From NCBI GenBank assembly GCA_963457665.1, contig OY735222.1, forward strand, positions 33,438,557 to 33,502,556: a stretch of DNA of 64,000 bases, written 5' to 3'. Source of the stretch: Thysanoteuthis rhombus (taxonomy: Eukaryota > Mollusca > Cephalopoda > Oegopsida > Thysanoteuthidae). The notes under the pieces are model-generated. The model ran no database searches. It worked only from the letters and a program-made list of their open reading frames with translations, and was not told where the DNA came from. The position numbers and the translations under genes were made by a program. Position 1 is the first letter of the stretch. The number at the start of each line of letters is the position of its first letter. Below, one piece after another: positions 19,001-30,069 of this stretch.

Positions 19001-19650
19001 ATTTTGTTTTTATGTTGTATTCAATTGTAATGATTTCATGGACATTTTTCCTAATGGATCTATTACTTTTAAGTTTTCTATGTTACCAAAATCTTTTGTC
19101 AGAATTAAGTTTAGTGTGCTGGGTTTGTTGTTTCCCCTTATTCTTGTTATTTCTTTAATATGCTGTCTTAGGTTATTGTCTTTTAATGCTGTTAATGAAC
19201 TTATTTGATGTTGAGTTTTCACTAACAATTTTTGGGATACTTGAGTCCTTGATTTATGATTATTTTCAGTTTGAATTCCAAGTTTTCCTTGATATAAATT
19301 AATAGGCCAATTCTTAAATGTTTACTGCCTATTTTCTTATAATATTGCATTCATTTATTTCCAAGGAGTTGTTTGATATTTCTGCTGAACATCAAGCTTT
19401 GTTGATTGCAATTAAGTCTTGGTCTTCTGAATTTTTCATTTTGAACTCATTTAACTTTTTTGTCAGTCTTTCAGCATTAGTGAACTGGCATTTGATGTTG
19501 TATTCCTCTTTTTGTTTGTTATTCCCCTCTTTTATAGGTGTTGTTTGTGTACTATAGGATTTTAAAATATAAAATTGACAAAAAAAAAATGGTAGCTCCC
19601 TATTTGTGCATGAAAATTTCAAATAAAGGGAGGTAAACAAAATATTCTGA
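16020..19650 (-). mobile_element. Degraded CR1/L2-type LINE (endonuclease, RT, C-terminus) split by a pyrimidine tract
   Basis: Read on the minus strand from 19650. First is an endonuclease start (NAERLTKKLNEFKMKNSEDQ DLIAI), then its later part (STLNLILTKDF...DPLGK, 19010-19228). A lysine-rich spacer follows (18700-18900), then FYKYANQK (about 17690). Next is RT (QHGFIPGKSCLTNQL and DLDFSKAFDSAPHRRLL, 17016-17198; motif A aspartate present), then a post-RT segment near 16480-16380, and an end like EAKTMNSFKN (16032-16235). Stops and frameshifts are frequent, so it is an old dead copy. The order is that of CR1/L2/Jockey-like elements; the clade is not certain. Confidence 0.78.
17690..18690. 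repeat. About 1-kb polypyrimidine tract with staged repeat units
   Basis: The + strand is almost pure T/C. Block a (about 17700-17990) is TTTTTCTTTTTCG-like, the only part with G. Block b (about 17995-18235) is mostly an 18-bp CTCTCTTTTTCTTTCTTT unit. Block c (about 18235-18355) is an 18-bp TTTCTTTCTCTTTTTTTC-type unit. Block d (about 18360-18685) is 19-bp CTTTCTTTCTCTTTTTTTT with an exact 19-bp step. The ORFs called on both strands (Lys/Arg/Glu- or Phe/Ser/Leu-only) are artefacts. It lies within the minus-strand LINE. Confidence 0.95.
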
Positions 19651-20220
19651 ACTCTTTTGACCTAGACCGATTGTAATAAAGCGATAGTATACTAGTCTTA
19701 CAATCTAATGCTAGAGAGTCCATTGCTCAGTGGGTGCTCTCTGAAAATGACAGTGTGCCAAAATTGGCTCAGTTGTACAAGTATTTACTACAACTTACAG
19801 ACAGGAAATTGATTGCTTATCTTTGTGCAATAGCGGGTTCCTCATGAATAACAAATGTAGTTAATTATGAATATAGCGCTTAAATGTAATAAGTAGGAGT
19901 CCAAGATATCTTTTTCAGGAAGTCCTTAGTATTAGTTTTCAAAGGACCAGAATCCCGCCTATTTGGTGTCAATGCTCTGTGGCTAGTCCTATGCCAACAG
20001 CATTCCTTCTACTCTCCATTTGGTTTCCTTGACTGTTTGTAAATCTCTCTGGTGAAAAGCCTAAACAAGCTAGGGATGGAAAGAGGAATACAAATAAATA
20101 GCAACTGGCAACAGTTATAGCAACTTCATATACCTTTTTGCTTTTAATAAATGACTTTTGGACCAGAAAAAGAACTAATCAAAAGCACTTCCTCTGTTTA
20201 CCAAGATTTTAATTTAAAAA
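19650..20220. other. No gene seen
   Basis: Non-coding AT-rich sequence. A segment near 19715-19790 (CAGTGGGTGCTCTCTG, GTGTGCCAAAATTGGCTCAG) faintly resembles the SINE tails at 1490 and 23390. Confidence 0.4.
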
Positions 20221-20224
20221 ATTA

Positions 20225-20735
20225 CTCTTGTGTGGTCTGCCCGGTGAGTATCCAGCCATTTTTTTTTTCTTCTTCTTTTCATTATTATTAAAAAAAAAGA
20301 TTTTTCTAAATAGCCCACTTAGGGCAATGGTGCCTTTGTCCCCTTCAAAGTACTTCCCCTGGGATCTTACACACTTACTCCAGTGTTCCTTTCTTCTCAA
20401 TCTCATCCACAGTCTGAAATCTCTTGAGTAAAAAATAGAAATCACAGAGAACCGAATCTAGACTACTGGTGAACTGCAAACCTGGATGATGCAATATTTT
20501 TTTGCCAAAAACCCACAAGACATGAAGAATTATCGAGTCATTGTGAATGTGATTGATTGTCACGCAGTACACTAGGTCACTCAGTGATGTCTCATTGCCG
20601 ACTGAGTAACCCAATAGTGTTCAGGAATGCGCCGTAAGGTCCCATGTGATTGATTGCCAAGTTGCATCAAGTCCATGCAACAATATCCAGAGATATTCAG
20701 AATGGTTACATACTTTTTGGACAGACCTCATATCC
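20225..20735 (-). mobile_element. Internally deleted mariner-like element, transposase C-terminal half
   Basis: The minus strand gives HNDSIILHVLWVFGKK (compare HDNA..H....FLA), CDFYFLLKRFQTVDEIEKKG, then WSKCVRSQGKYFEGDKG, the closing segment of mariner transposases. Ends are imperfect inverted repeats: GGTCTGCCCGGTGAGTATCC at 20234-20253 and, on the minus strand, GGTCTGTCCAAAAAGTATG at about 20727. The N-terminal half is missing and frames are broken. This is a different piece from the 10-kb fragment. Confidence 0.75.
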
Positions 20736-20739
20736 CATG

Positions 20740-22479
20740 ATGATGAATTTTTCTTTCTGTCATTTTATGAAATGTTTGCAAAGATTCAATTGAATTGAAA
20801 TACCAAATCGATAAAAATCTGGTTGACTTTCTTACTGGGAGAAATAAACTGGATTCATCCAACTATGCTGATCCTGCTGTTAAGCCTGCAATTGATCTCC
20901 AGACGAATGACTGATATATGTTGCATAGTAAGACTTGAAAGAGAAAATGTTTCACTCCAGTAATACTGACGGGCAGGCGTGCTGTAACAAGTTTTATTTG
21001 TTGAAATTGATTGATGTATGAGAAAGTCACCTAACGTAAAGCATTGTTAGTGAAGATTTGACCACAAAAAATGTGATAATTTTGAAGACTATTTAGTTGG
21101 AATCAATTGTTCAGCACCAATTTTACTTTCATAAATGAGTACATCCCTACCACTTTTTATACAAAGTTAACTATGACTTTAAGAACTATTTTAATATTGT
21201 GAGCTTTAATTTATACTTAAATCTATTTAAATTCCCTTTTACAAAAAAAATCATTGATGGTTTACTGAAAATAAGATATGCTTACCATATAAGATGAAAT
21301 ATACTTTTGGGGTGTACTCATTTTTGGATGGCAACATATATTGTATTCATATATCGGTGATATATATATATATATGAGAGAGAGTAAGAGATATTTTTAT
21401 CAGTGAAATTATCTTCAAGTGGAAAAGTCCAATATCACCAAGAGATAAACAGAAAAAGTCACATTGTTCATTATAGATTATTATTGATAAACATTGTATA
21501 AAAAATATACCATTTACTAAAACCTACATCTTATTATAATTTGCCAAAAATCTGTATGTATGTACTGACCTACCACAAAAACTACTTGATATAAATCCAT
21601 TTAAATCAGTGTTTTTAGCAAGTTGGTTCAAGAAAAACGCACCCCAATCTTTTTTTGTGGGGGGGAGTCTCTTCAGGTGGTGTCTATTCACATGATTATT
21701 ATTTTTTTTTTTCTTTTTTCACATATATATATATAAATATTCTTCTAGGGGTTAAAATCTGAAAGGGAGATTTCTTTTTTTCTCCCTCTCTCTTCCCCCC
21801 CCCCCTTCCAGAAAATCTAATGGAATATTACACTATCAAAACAGGTATCCGGTATTATTTATGACCAAACTCTTTTTTTAGAGGACATAATCAAGGGGTT
21901 TTTTTTGGGGGGGGGGTTAACTTTACTTTTAGGGGTTGAAATCTTAGTGAATTTTTTGTCAATGATCTAGATATTTCTCTGAGATATGATTTTGGGCAGA
22001 TTTTTCAGGGAATCCAGTATATATCTCCCTCAGAAGACATGATATTTTGTGATTTCCTGAGAGGTTTTGGATGTTGTTGCAACAATTTGTAGACCTAGCT
22101 GTGTGATATTTGTCCCAAGTTCTGCTGTGGCTGATTTGATCGAAAGTATAATGCGTCTGTTTAGAATGTTGCTTGTTAGTTTGTCTTCTGTGCCGGTATT
22201 GTAGATTTTTACATGCTTTTCTTCTTGCATTTTTGAATGAATGAATGAATATGGATAATGAAGTATATTGAATGTGTGTTTCTTCATCTGCTAAGAATTA
22301 TGGGCTACTTATTTGTGGGGCCTTCACTCACCACCATATAGATAAGATTTCTCTGGATTCTGGGCTTTCATTTCATTATTCTTACTCCGCTGAAGCCATC
22401 CCCTGGTGAAATATCAGCGCAAATATGAGTAAATAACTTGTATTTGTATTTAACTCAGTTTCCATATTGTCTCTTTTCA

Positions 22480-22480
<1 letters not shown>
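20740..22480. other. No gene seen; simple-sequence rich
   Basis: AT-rich non-coding sequence. TA dinucleotides are at 21359-21375 and 21724-21735. C or G homopolymers are near 21658-21666, 21795-21805 and 21907-21917. The open frame at 22030-22287 (minus) shows no recognisable domain. Confidence 0.45.

Positions 22481-22481
<1 letters not shown>

Positions 22482-22531
<50 letters not shown>
22482..22531. repeat. (AT)n microsatellite
   Basis: About 25 uninterrupted AT dinucleotides. Confidence 0.97.
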
Positions 22532-22534
<3 letters not shown>

Positions 22535-22614
22535 CAAGAAATGGATATATAATCTAACCGAATAATTATAAATGTGTTATTTTTATTTGGAACTCTTTTT
22601 GAATTCCCTGACTA

Positions 22615-22755
22615 ACCAGCTGGCCATTTAGCTTAATGCTAGGAGCCGCATTGATTCTACAGCAGCCAATTTTTTTTTAATTGCTTTCTTTCTATTTCCA
22701 CTGTCTAGGCCAACTGACACATTCACTTTATAACAAGAGGTCAGTTCAAATAAAA
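22615..22755 (+). repeat. tRNA-derived SINE, second copy of the 3690 family
   Basis: GGCCATTTAGCTTAATGCTA is a decayed box A, followed by GATTCTACAGCAGCC, then TCTAGGCCAACTGACACATT and CACTTTATAACAAGAGGTCA, in the order of the 3690-3890 element. Confidence 0.6.
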
Positions 22756-22920
22756 ATAACACTAACACACACACACATGTATATTAATGCTCCTCTATTC
22801 AGGGTTAAGCACTCTTTAAGTGAGGTAACTCGTTCATTGTAAACATTATGCAATGCTCTTCCATAGGAAGAGAGCACTCTAGTGGATGGGGGATTTAAGC
22901 AAAAAAAGAATATATCACTT

Positions 22921-23100
22921 AAATTCAGCCTTACTGACCGTCCAGTTCCATGGCTCAGCGGTAGGATACCAGCCTCCGGGTTTCAATACTACCTTGTCGT
23001 ACTGGATGGGATAATGGATTATCTATAGCCTCACTGAAGAGTTGTGATACAACAAAACAGCTGTCTGTGGATGACACATATATATATATATATATATTTT
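22921..23100 (+). repeat. tRNA-derived SINE with (TA)n tail
   Basis: CCATGGCTCAGCGGTAGGAT (box A) and CTCCGGGTTTCAATAC (box B) form a tRNA-like head. The body is GAAGAGTTGTGATACAACAA, and it ends in (TA)n at 23079-23097. Confidence 0.65.
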
Positions 23101-23324
23101 ATCATTTATTCACAATGATAAATTATTTCTATATGAAAGGCTAAAAAATCTGCTTCCACTGAGGTCTGCTTGATTTGTTCTTCTACATTGAAAAGAATTT
23201 GACACGGCTGGTCTTTGTCTGCCAGCAACAATAATTGTCAGACAGATCGCTAACTCTTTCCTCCAATAAATAAGGAAATTGAAAATGGTGGATAAGAGTA
23301 GGACATCTCGGGGGGGGGGTATTG

Positions 23325-23420
23325 TTAGCAAGCTAGCCTAACATTCTTTTACTGTGTAATGAGTTTAATCCTCAGTGGGCGCCAGCACAGGTGCCAGACC
23401 AAGCTAAGGTTAGTGAATAC
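23325..23420 (+). repeat. tRNA-related SINE fragment
   Basis: TAGCAAGCTAGCCTAACATT, then GAGTTTAATCCTCAGTGG (box B-like) and GGTGCCAGACCAAGCTAAG, matching the tail at 1490-1515. Confidence 0.5.
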
Positions 23421-23639
23421 TGACTAAATACATCTACCTGCTCAGATAGTGTGTGATATTATGATTGTTTATCCATATGTATGTTGTATAACACTTTTCA
23501 ATGAATGCACAGGTAAAACTCTGATACTAAACAGAAGTGCTGAGTAGTGACACTTTGATCCTAGGCACTGCACACTGATACTACACTCTTTTTATTGGCT
23601 GAAGTGCCAATCCATACATAAATAATCCTAGTATTTTAT

Positions 23640-24190
23640 ATATTATGCATTTTATAGCCCTATCAGTAATGTTTGCTTTAATTACTGACCACTAACAATT
23701 CCATTTTCCTGATTTTCAATGGATTTCTATTGTAAAATCCTTAGTATAGCATTTACATTGTACATATAATGGCTGTATTCTGTCATGAATGCTTACATTA
23801 CTTCCTGACTACTGTCAATCCTTTCTTCCTAATTTTCAATGCATTTCTATACTAAAAGCATTTGTTAAGCTTTCTTCGATAGGAATCATTAATAAAGCAA
23901 TTACATTATACTTATAATAGCCCTACTGTTAGAAATATTTGATTTAATTCATGACCACTCACAATCCATTTTTTCCAAATTTTCAATACACACACTGAAA
24001 TTCACTCAAGCAAATTTAGATCAAAAATTGCAAAATTCAGTAATTCGACCTGAAATATTGATTAATTAAATAAAGTCAAGTGGTGAAGTAGTGATAAAGT
24101 CGGTGGGTTCCTATTAGAAAAGCTGAAAACTTGCCAACATGTACCAAGTTCATATGCAGTCATTGCTAATATACCACAATGATTACCATT
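23640..24190 (+). repeat. About 500-bp unnamed repeat, copy 1 (copy 2 at 38990-39495)
   Basis: An internally repeated motif (ATAGCCCTATCAGTAATG, CTGACCACTAACAATTCC, TTTTCAATG.ATTTCTAT) occurs about three times. It is followed by ACTCAAGCAAATTTAGA and AAAAGCTGAAAACTTGCC. The same blocks occur in the same order at 38990-39495. Confidence 0.7.
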
Positions 24191-26620
24191 TCATTTTTTT
24201 TACCCTTCCCACCAGAATTTGCTATATTTCTATGTAATCATCAGAGTGAATGAAAGTTTTGATAAATCCTACCTAAGATCTCATGGGTTACATTAATAGT
24301 TTAAATGTAACAATAGATTATCAAACAACTTTTATTTTATCATGAATTGTATTTCTATAGCTATGTTGCAGCAATATCCCCCCAGCCAGTCATGTCATTA
24401 TGTTCAAACCTAAAAGAATTCAAACTTTGTCTGATCTTGAAAAACAGAAGTTGGTTACCTTATCCTCAGCCCCCCAGCCCCCCACATATAATGTTAACAC
24501 TGCTCATTATTTACCAAACTAGCAATTTATAAAAAGAATCTTGAAGTTGTAAGCGAATTGCCATTTTCTCAAAGATCCACAGGATTTGATATATTGCATA
24601 GGTACATCAGTAAGTCTGTAACCTAATGATGGGAAAAAAAGCATTTATTTTCTCACAACAAATTTTCATTTTTTAACATAATCTCCTCATTGTTAATTTT
24701 ATGGTGAATATTATTCGCTTAGATCGAGCATGATACGACAAAGATTTCGGATAAAAATTCAGCTAACCACATGTCAGGCTACAGACTTATGGGTCCATCC
24801 TTGTATGTGGAACTACATGTTATGACCTGATGATGGTTAGATGTAAGTTATAATGGTAAATTGGAACATCATACCTTACTAGATTGATTTTTACCCCGTA
24901 CAGTTTCAGTGAGCGTTACCTTATCCCCACCCCGCCACACACACCCAATATATCAACTGAAATCACGGAACTGCAGAAACCAAATTAACAGAATCATGAA
25001 AATCCCCAAATGTCTCTTCTTCTTTCTTTTTTTTTTTTTTTTTTTTTTTTAATGGCCAAGGAGGAAGGAATTGGAAATGGTAATAATACCAAATTACTGA
25101 ATTGCAAGTCATGTTGAATATGATAAAATATATAAGCCAGGCTTCATCCTTTGGTAGGACTTTGGAAATACAACTCTGACAACTTTCTTTGTGGTTGATG
25201 TGGGGATCTTTATTTGAAATGTTGGGTGGAGAGAAAATGAGAGGTTGAACTAGGGATGAAGTTTTGTTTTTTTGGAGGGGGGTCAAACAAAGAACACACT
25301 TTTTTCCTGGCGCATGGAAGGGCGGTAGTGTTTCAACATCTTTCTATTGTTTTTATTTATGCTTCCTGTGACACTGACCGCTGTGGCTTGCAGGTCACTT
25401 TTTATATAGGCTTTCATGGGTAAGGCCACATAATCATATGTATACATAAATCATGTGACCTGATCAGGCCCTCATATTACCGAAAAAAAACCCTGCACAT
25501 AGGATTTTAGGAAAATTCGAAACAGGCATCACTTCTCCCCTGAAGGTAGGAAGAATGTGTTGCACCAATCAGCATGCAAAATCTTAATTTGGCTGAAACA
25601 CTATCCACTAGCGCTGGGGGAAATGCATAACTATCTCTGCTCCAAGGCAGGCTTCCTTGGTATTTTTGAAACACATGACTGGCTTGGATCTTCAATAGTT
25701 AATCAGCTCAGTAATAACACAACATTTAACTGCACAAATAATATCTTTTTTGAAATATCTAGCAACTAAAGTAATGACAAATTTTTTTTTTTTTTTTTTT
25801 TTTCAAATTTAGTTAAAATCAATAAATTAATGATGAAAATATTCACCTGAGAATTCAAACTCAAGACTTAGGCTGCTACTACTACGTATTAAACAAACAA
25901 TATGACATGAAGAATCAGATAGGGTGGGGCTGCAATATAACTATATATTTAAGTTATACCTAGCCAAGAGGCTTCAGTGACCAAATTGATTAAGATGTTG
26001 TCTATTTAAGACGAGTTCCCTAGTTGTGACTCTCATCGAAAGCTGCTACTTTATTTTGATTTCACGCTGTTTACTTCAACAGTCATAAAGCATATCAACT
26101 TATAATATGATTTAAAAAAATATAACTGGATGAAGAAAAAATAGTCAAAAACCAATAAGGGAGACACACGTATTGATAAACCCTTCAGCTTTTTAGTGTA
26201 CAAACATTAATTGCTTCATTTATTTTTTTTTTTTCTCAGTGAACTCCTTATTCATTCTTTTAACTTCGGGGTGCATCTGGTAAGCCAAGGAAGAATGTCT
26301 TAGCTCCCATAGAATATTTGTTATCTGAAAGAAAAAAACAGGATAGAATTGATTTTAATTTCAGGTTATTTCAAAAATTGAAAAAATCCTTGGGATTGAT
26401 CTTTTAAAGATCACTCCTAATTACGTATAGTCAATGCTCACTGGGTGCCCTACATGTGTAGCCTTCTACCAAACTAAATTGAGCATAATAAATAACTAGG
26501 GAACTTTGTAATAGAACAATGGTTAACCAGCCCATCTTGCTGACATTTAGTACTAAAGAGAATACATTACTCACTTAGTACTAAACACTTGTACCCTTAT
26601 GTCAAAATGATAACAGACAA
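24190..26620. other. No gene seen
   Basis: Non-coding. Long T runs lie at 25027-25050 and 25782-25803. Short open frames at 24963-25286 and 25507-25769 show no family signature. Confidence 0.45.
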
Positions 26621-26621
26621 C

Positions 26622-26624
<3 letters not shown>

Positions 26625-26669
<45 letters not shown>
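26625..26669. repeat. (AT)n microsatellite
   Basis: About 22 AT dinucleotides. Confidence 0.97.
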
Positions 26670-26671
<2 letters not shown>

Positions 26672-27159
26672 TGATTCTTCGATATGTCTGAAACCTGATT
26701 TCTCTTGAATTTGTTTTCCTCGTAACCAAACCCTTACCAATCACAGATCCCCTTCAACATGTAAGAATATTGCATAGTCAACAAACTACTTAACATCAAT
26801 AATAGTTGTGGTATACATCTATGACAGACATGTCATGACAGGACTCAATCAACCACTTCCAATTCCAGTTATCATTGTGGCCTTTTCTTATAACTTGGAA
26901 AATTTGGCCCCCCCAGAAGTTTGCACTGACAAGACCCTGGCAACAGCTTCAGTGTTGACTCAATCAAACGGCTAGGATAAAGTTTGTTCTTCAAGTTTTA
27001 CTTTGTTTTCCTCGCAACCAAAATTCAACTGATCAGATTCACATTGAATTGTAATTCATATCCTATTGCTTAACAGTGTAAACGTTTGTTTGTTTTTGGG
27101 TTTTTTTTCCTATTTATTCCTGTAAACTTTTTGTGGAGCATGTTGCTACAACCACTAGC

Positions 27160-27450
27160 GAGTAGGTTTTAAAGGGTGGAATTGCTATCCCCACACCAAA
27201 CCTCCTCTTTTACTTAGGCTTGGGACCAGCTATAGTGACTGCCCAAGCTGTAATTTTTTTCAGTATAATCTTCTCTTAGATGGACTGTCTTACAGGGCTA
27301 AAGGGCTCCAATTGCCAAGCTATTTACTCCTAGCTTTGGGGGAAAGTGGATTCATGCTCTTTCACAGGATATTAGGTCAAAGTTAACAAACAGTCTACAC
27401 CAAAACTCAAACTCTGTCCACTGATTTCATTTTCCATTCCAGTAAATGTT
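27160..27450 (-). repeat. Minus-strand SINE remnant
   Basis: AAAGTGGATTCATGCTCTTT, AGGTCAAAGTTAACAAAC and CCAAAACTCAAACTCTG follow the order of the clearer minus-strand SINE at 32042-32200. Confidence 0.5.
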
Positions 27451-28347
27451 ATATAGATCATACTAATATCCCAGATTTAACTATTCATTAAAAAAAGAAT
27501 TTGAAAAAAAGGAATGATTCAACCAGTACAGTCCCAATGTAACACATACAACAAAGAAAAATAAGAAGCAAAGAATTTTGCATTCTTGTCTTTTTACTCA
27601 CAAAACTTTAGAGGCTTTGGCTCCTCATACCAATATTTCCGCTTCAGTATGTCACCTATTGGGTTAGTATTTTTCTTTTCAATCTTCTTCCCAGTGTTGT
27701 TGAGTGTGGTTCGAGGCCATGCCCACCTTTCTCCTCCTCTCGATGATTTGGAATGATTCTGCTTTCGAAAGTCTAAAAATTAAACAATTTTGAATTTTGT
27801 TTTGATTCCTGTTGACCATCTTGATGAAGGAGTGTGTGGCTGGTCTGAATGAGACTTTAAAATTGAGAGAGATGAATTTTGAATTTCTAAGATGTCTTTG
27901 GTCAATGCAAGTGTTTACATAATTCTTCTGACAAAATCTCTTACTTGTATAAATCTTTGATATCATTATGCAGTCATCAAAGTAATTTACCTGTCCTCTT
28001 ATGACTTGATGCCATACTTCTGCTAAATTGTGTTTTCCATCATAAAAGAATGACTCCAGCTTTGATTCTAAGGATTTTTAAAATCTTGAACTTATTGGAA
28101 ATGATGATCAGACAAGGAATGATGTACGGAGCAAAACAAGTGATTGTCTGAAGAATACACTGCATGAGGAAAGACTTCTGATCCCGACTTCATAATCATT
28201 TTTGGCATCATATTAGCTGAAGAGGGCAGCAGAATAATCAGTTGGCATCTTTGCCCAGAAGAAAGATCTTTTATTTTCTACTATGTAATTCAAACAATCC
28301 AAATGCTTACTGCAGTGTTGCACAGTAATGGTTGGTTCAGGTTCTGG

Positions 28348-28401
28348 CAATCTATGATAAAGAAATTCCCTTTTCAATCTATGATAAAGAAATTCCCTTT
28401 T
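28348..28401. repeat. 27-bp tandem duplication
   Basis: The 27 bases beginning CAATCTATGATAAAGAAATT are repeated immediately and exactly at 28375-28401. Confidence 0.9.
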
Positions 28402-28714
28402 GAATCTCACCAAAAGCAGAGAAGGAATTTCTGTTTTAGATTCAATTCAGGTTGAGATGTTGAAAGCTGTCTTGGATCTAGCTACGAGTTTCTTTCTTTT
28501 GGATTCTCATGACGAATTAATTTTTAATAACCAGCGATTATCTTGTCTAAAATACCTTTTTTCTGTCAGGCATTTCTAATTTCTAATCAAACTTCTCAGA
28601 GTACATGTAAAATTTTCTGGAAATGAATTGGTAGTATCCGTACTTATAATGTTACAGATACACATTTGGAGCATAAAGAAAAAAAATACCATTTTGAGAT
28701 CGTGATCTCTGGGT

Positions 28715-28830
28715 TTATCTGTTGAGGCTTTTTGTATAGCACTTGGGAGAAGTGGATTCATGCCTCAGTATGAAATGAACACACCCAGCCTCAGCCAAAA
28801 CTCAAATTATGTTTCTTGATTCCATTATCC
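28715..28830 (-). repeat. Minus-strand SINE remnant
   Basis: GGGAGAAGTGGATTCATGCC, GTATGAAATGAACACACCCA and GCCAAAACTCAAATTATG match the block order of the 32042-32200 SINE. Confidence 0.55.
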
Positions 28831-29639
28831 ATCCTTATAACTATTAGTTCTGATTTATACTTTTGTTCGACAAATTGGTGTATGTAACTTGTTTCATATG
28901 AAACAAGTTTACATCCTTATTTTATTTATTTATTTATTCATTTTTATAGTTGTTCTTAGCATAATGTTTTGGCTGTTTAATTCTCAGGGCTTCTTCAAAA
29001 GACTCTTGGTCTTGTAGTTCTACTCTTCAACCTTCCTAAAATCAATGAAGTCTTTACATGTATGGAAATATTGTATAGTCTTACTTCATTGATCATATGT
29101 CAAAACCTTGTTCCTTTAGAGATGAGGTAATTCTATTAGATCAGCAATGAAAATATATCTTGATTTGTGTAAAGAAAATGCGAAGTAAAAATTGGAGAAA
29201 TAGCATTACTAAATATACTGATACAATGCCTTTATACTAAGTTGGTCTGTACTTAGGTGAGTGTGTATTGTACATCAAGTCTATCTGTAAGCTGACGTCA
29301 AGGTAGACTAGAACCTGTTTAATGACAAGTACATGAGGAAACTGAATTGATCCATCAATAAATCAATATCATTACTACATCCTTTGATTTCATTGGTGAG
29401 GCATGAACAAATCATATTTTCATAGATTGTACCAACACATTATTTAAAACTCCAATTCTTTCATAGTGTTGTGTGTTGATTTGGACAACTCTATGAATGA
29501 GAATTACGTGAGTTCTTAATTTCTACCAGGACATGTGTTTATACAGCAGCATACAATTTTCCTCTCTAATTTCAAGACTGGTTCATGTAACGGGGTTGGA
29601 GGCCTTGCAAAATACCTGCTGCTACAAGTGAACACAAAA

Positions 29640-29900
29640 CAAATGGTGACGAGGATGAGATTAATTTCTGGTGAAATAGAACATCAGACAATCGCTGGAC
29701 ATCAAAATTCACAACGTGAATCCTCAGAGACCATACACGAAACTGTGACTGGCAAAAAATGAGATAGTGTGATGAATCAGACAAGTTCAGAAAGTACTAG
29801 CTCTGTAATGCCCACGATAGGTCTGGTGAATCTTGGGGAAGGTCCATGTCCAACATCAGCCTTTTAGCATCCGTTATTGGACATAGACCTTCCCCAAGAG
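29640..29900 (+). mobile_element. Decayed RTE-type LINE 3' end with terminal hairpin
   Basis: AGACAATCGCTGGACATC, GAATCCTCAGAGACCATA, GACAAGTTCAGAAAGTACTA, GCTCTGTAATGCCCACGATA and CTTGGGGAAGGTCCATGTCC align with the 14640 copy. It then forms a 22-bp inverted repeat with one mismatch (29832-29853 and 29877-29898). Confidence 0.65.
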
Positions 29901-29904
29901 TAGT

Positions 29905-30066
29905 TATTCAAGCCCTAACTAAATGTATTTCCAACATGGTTGGAGCTCATTCAAGCCCTAACTAAATGCATTTTCAACATAGTTGAAGCTTATTCAAGCC
30001 CTAACTAAATAGCTTCCCAACATAGTTGAAGCTTATTTAAGCCCAAACTATATGCCTTTCCAACAT
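29905..30066. repeat. 43-bp tandem repeat, about 3.8 copies
   Basis: CAAGCCCTAACTAAATG starts at 29909, 29952, 29995 and 30038 (TAAGCCC in the last), an exact 43-bp step. The rest of the unit is TT.CCAACATAGTTGAAGCTTATT. It directly follows the hairpin end of the LINE remnant. Confidence 0.92.
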
Positions 30067-30069
30067 TTG

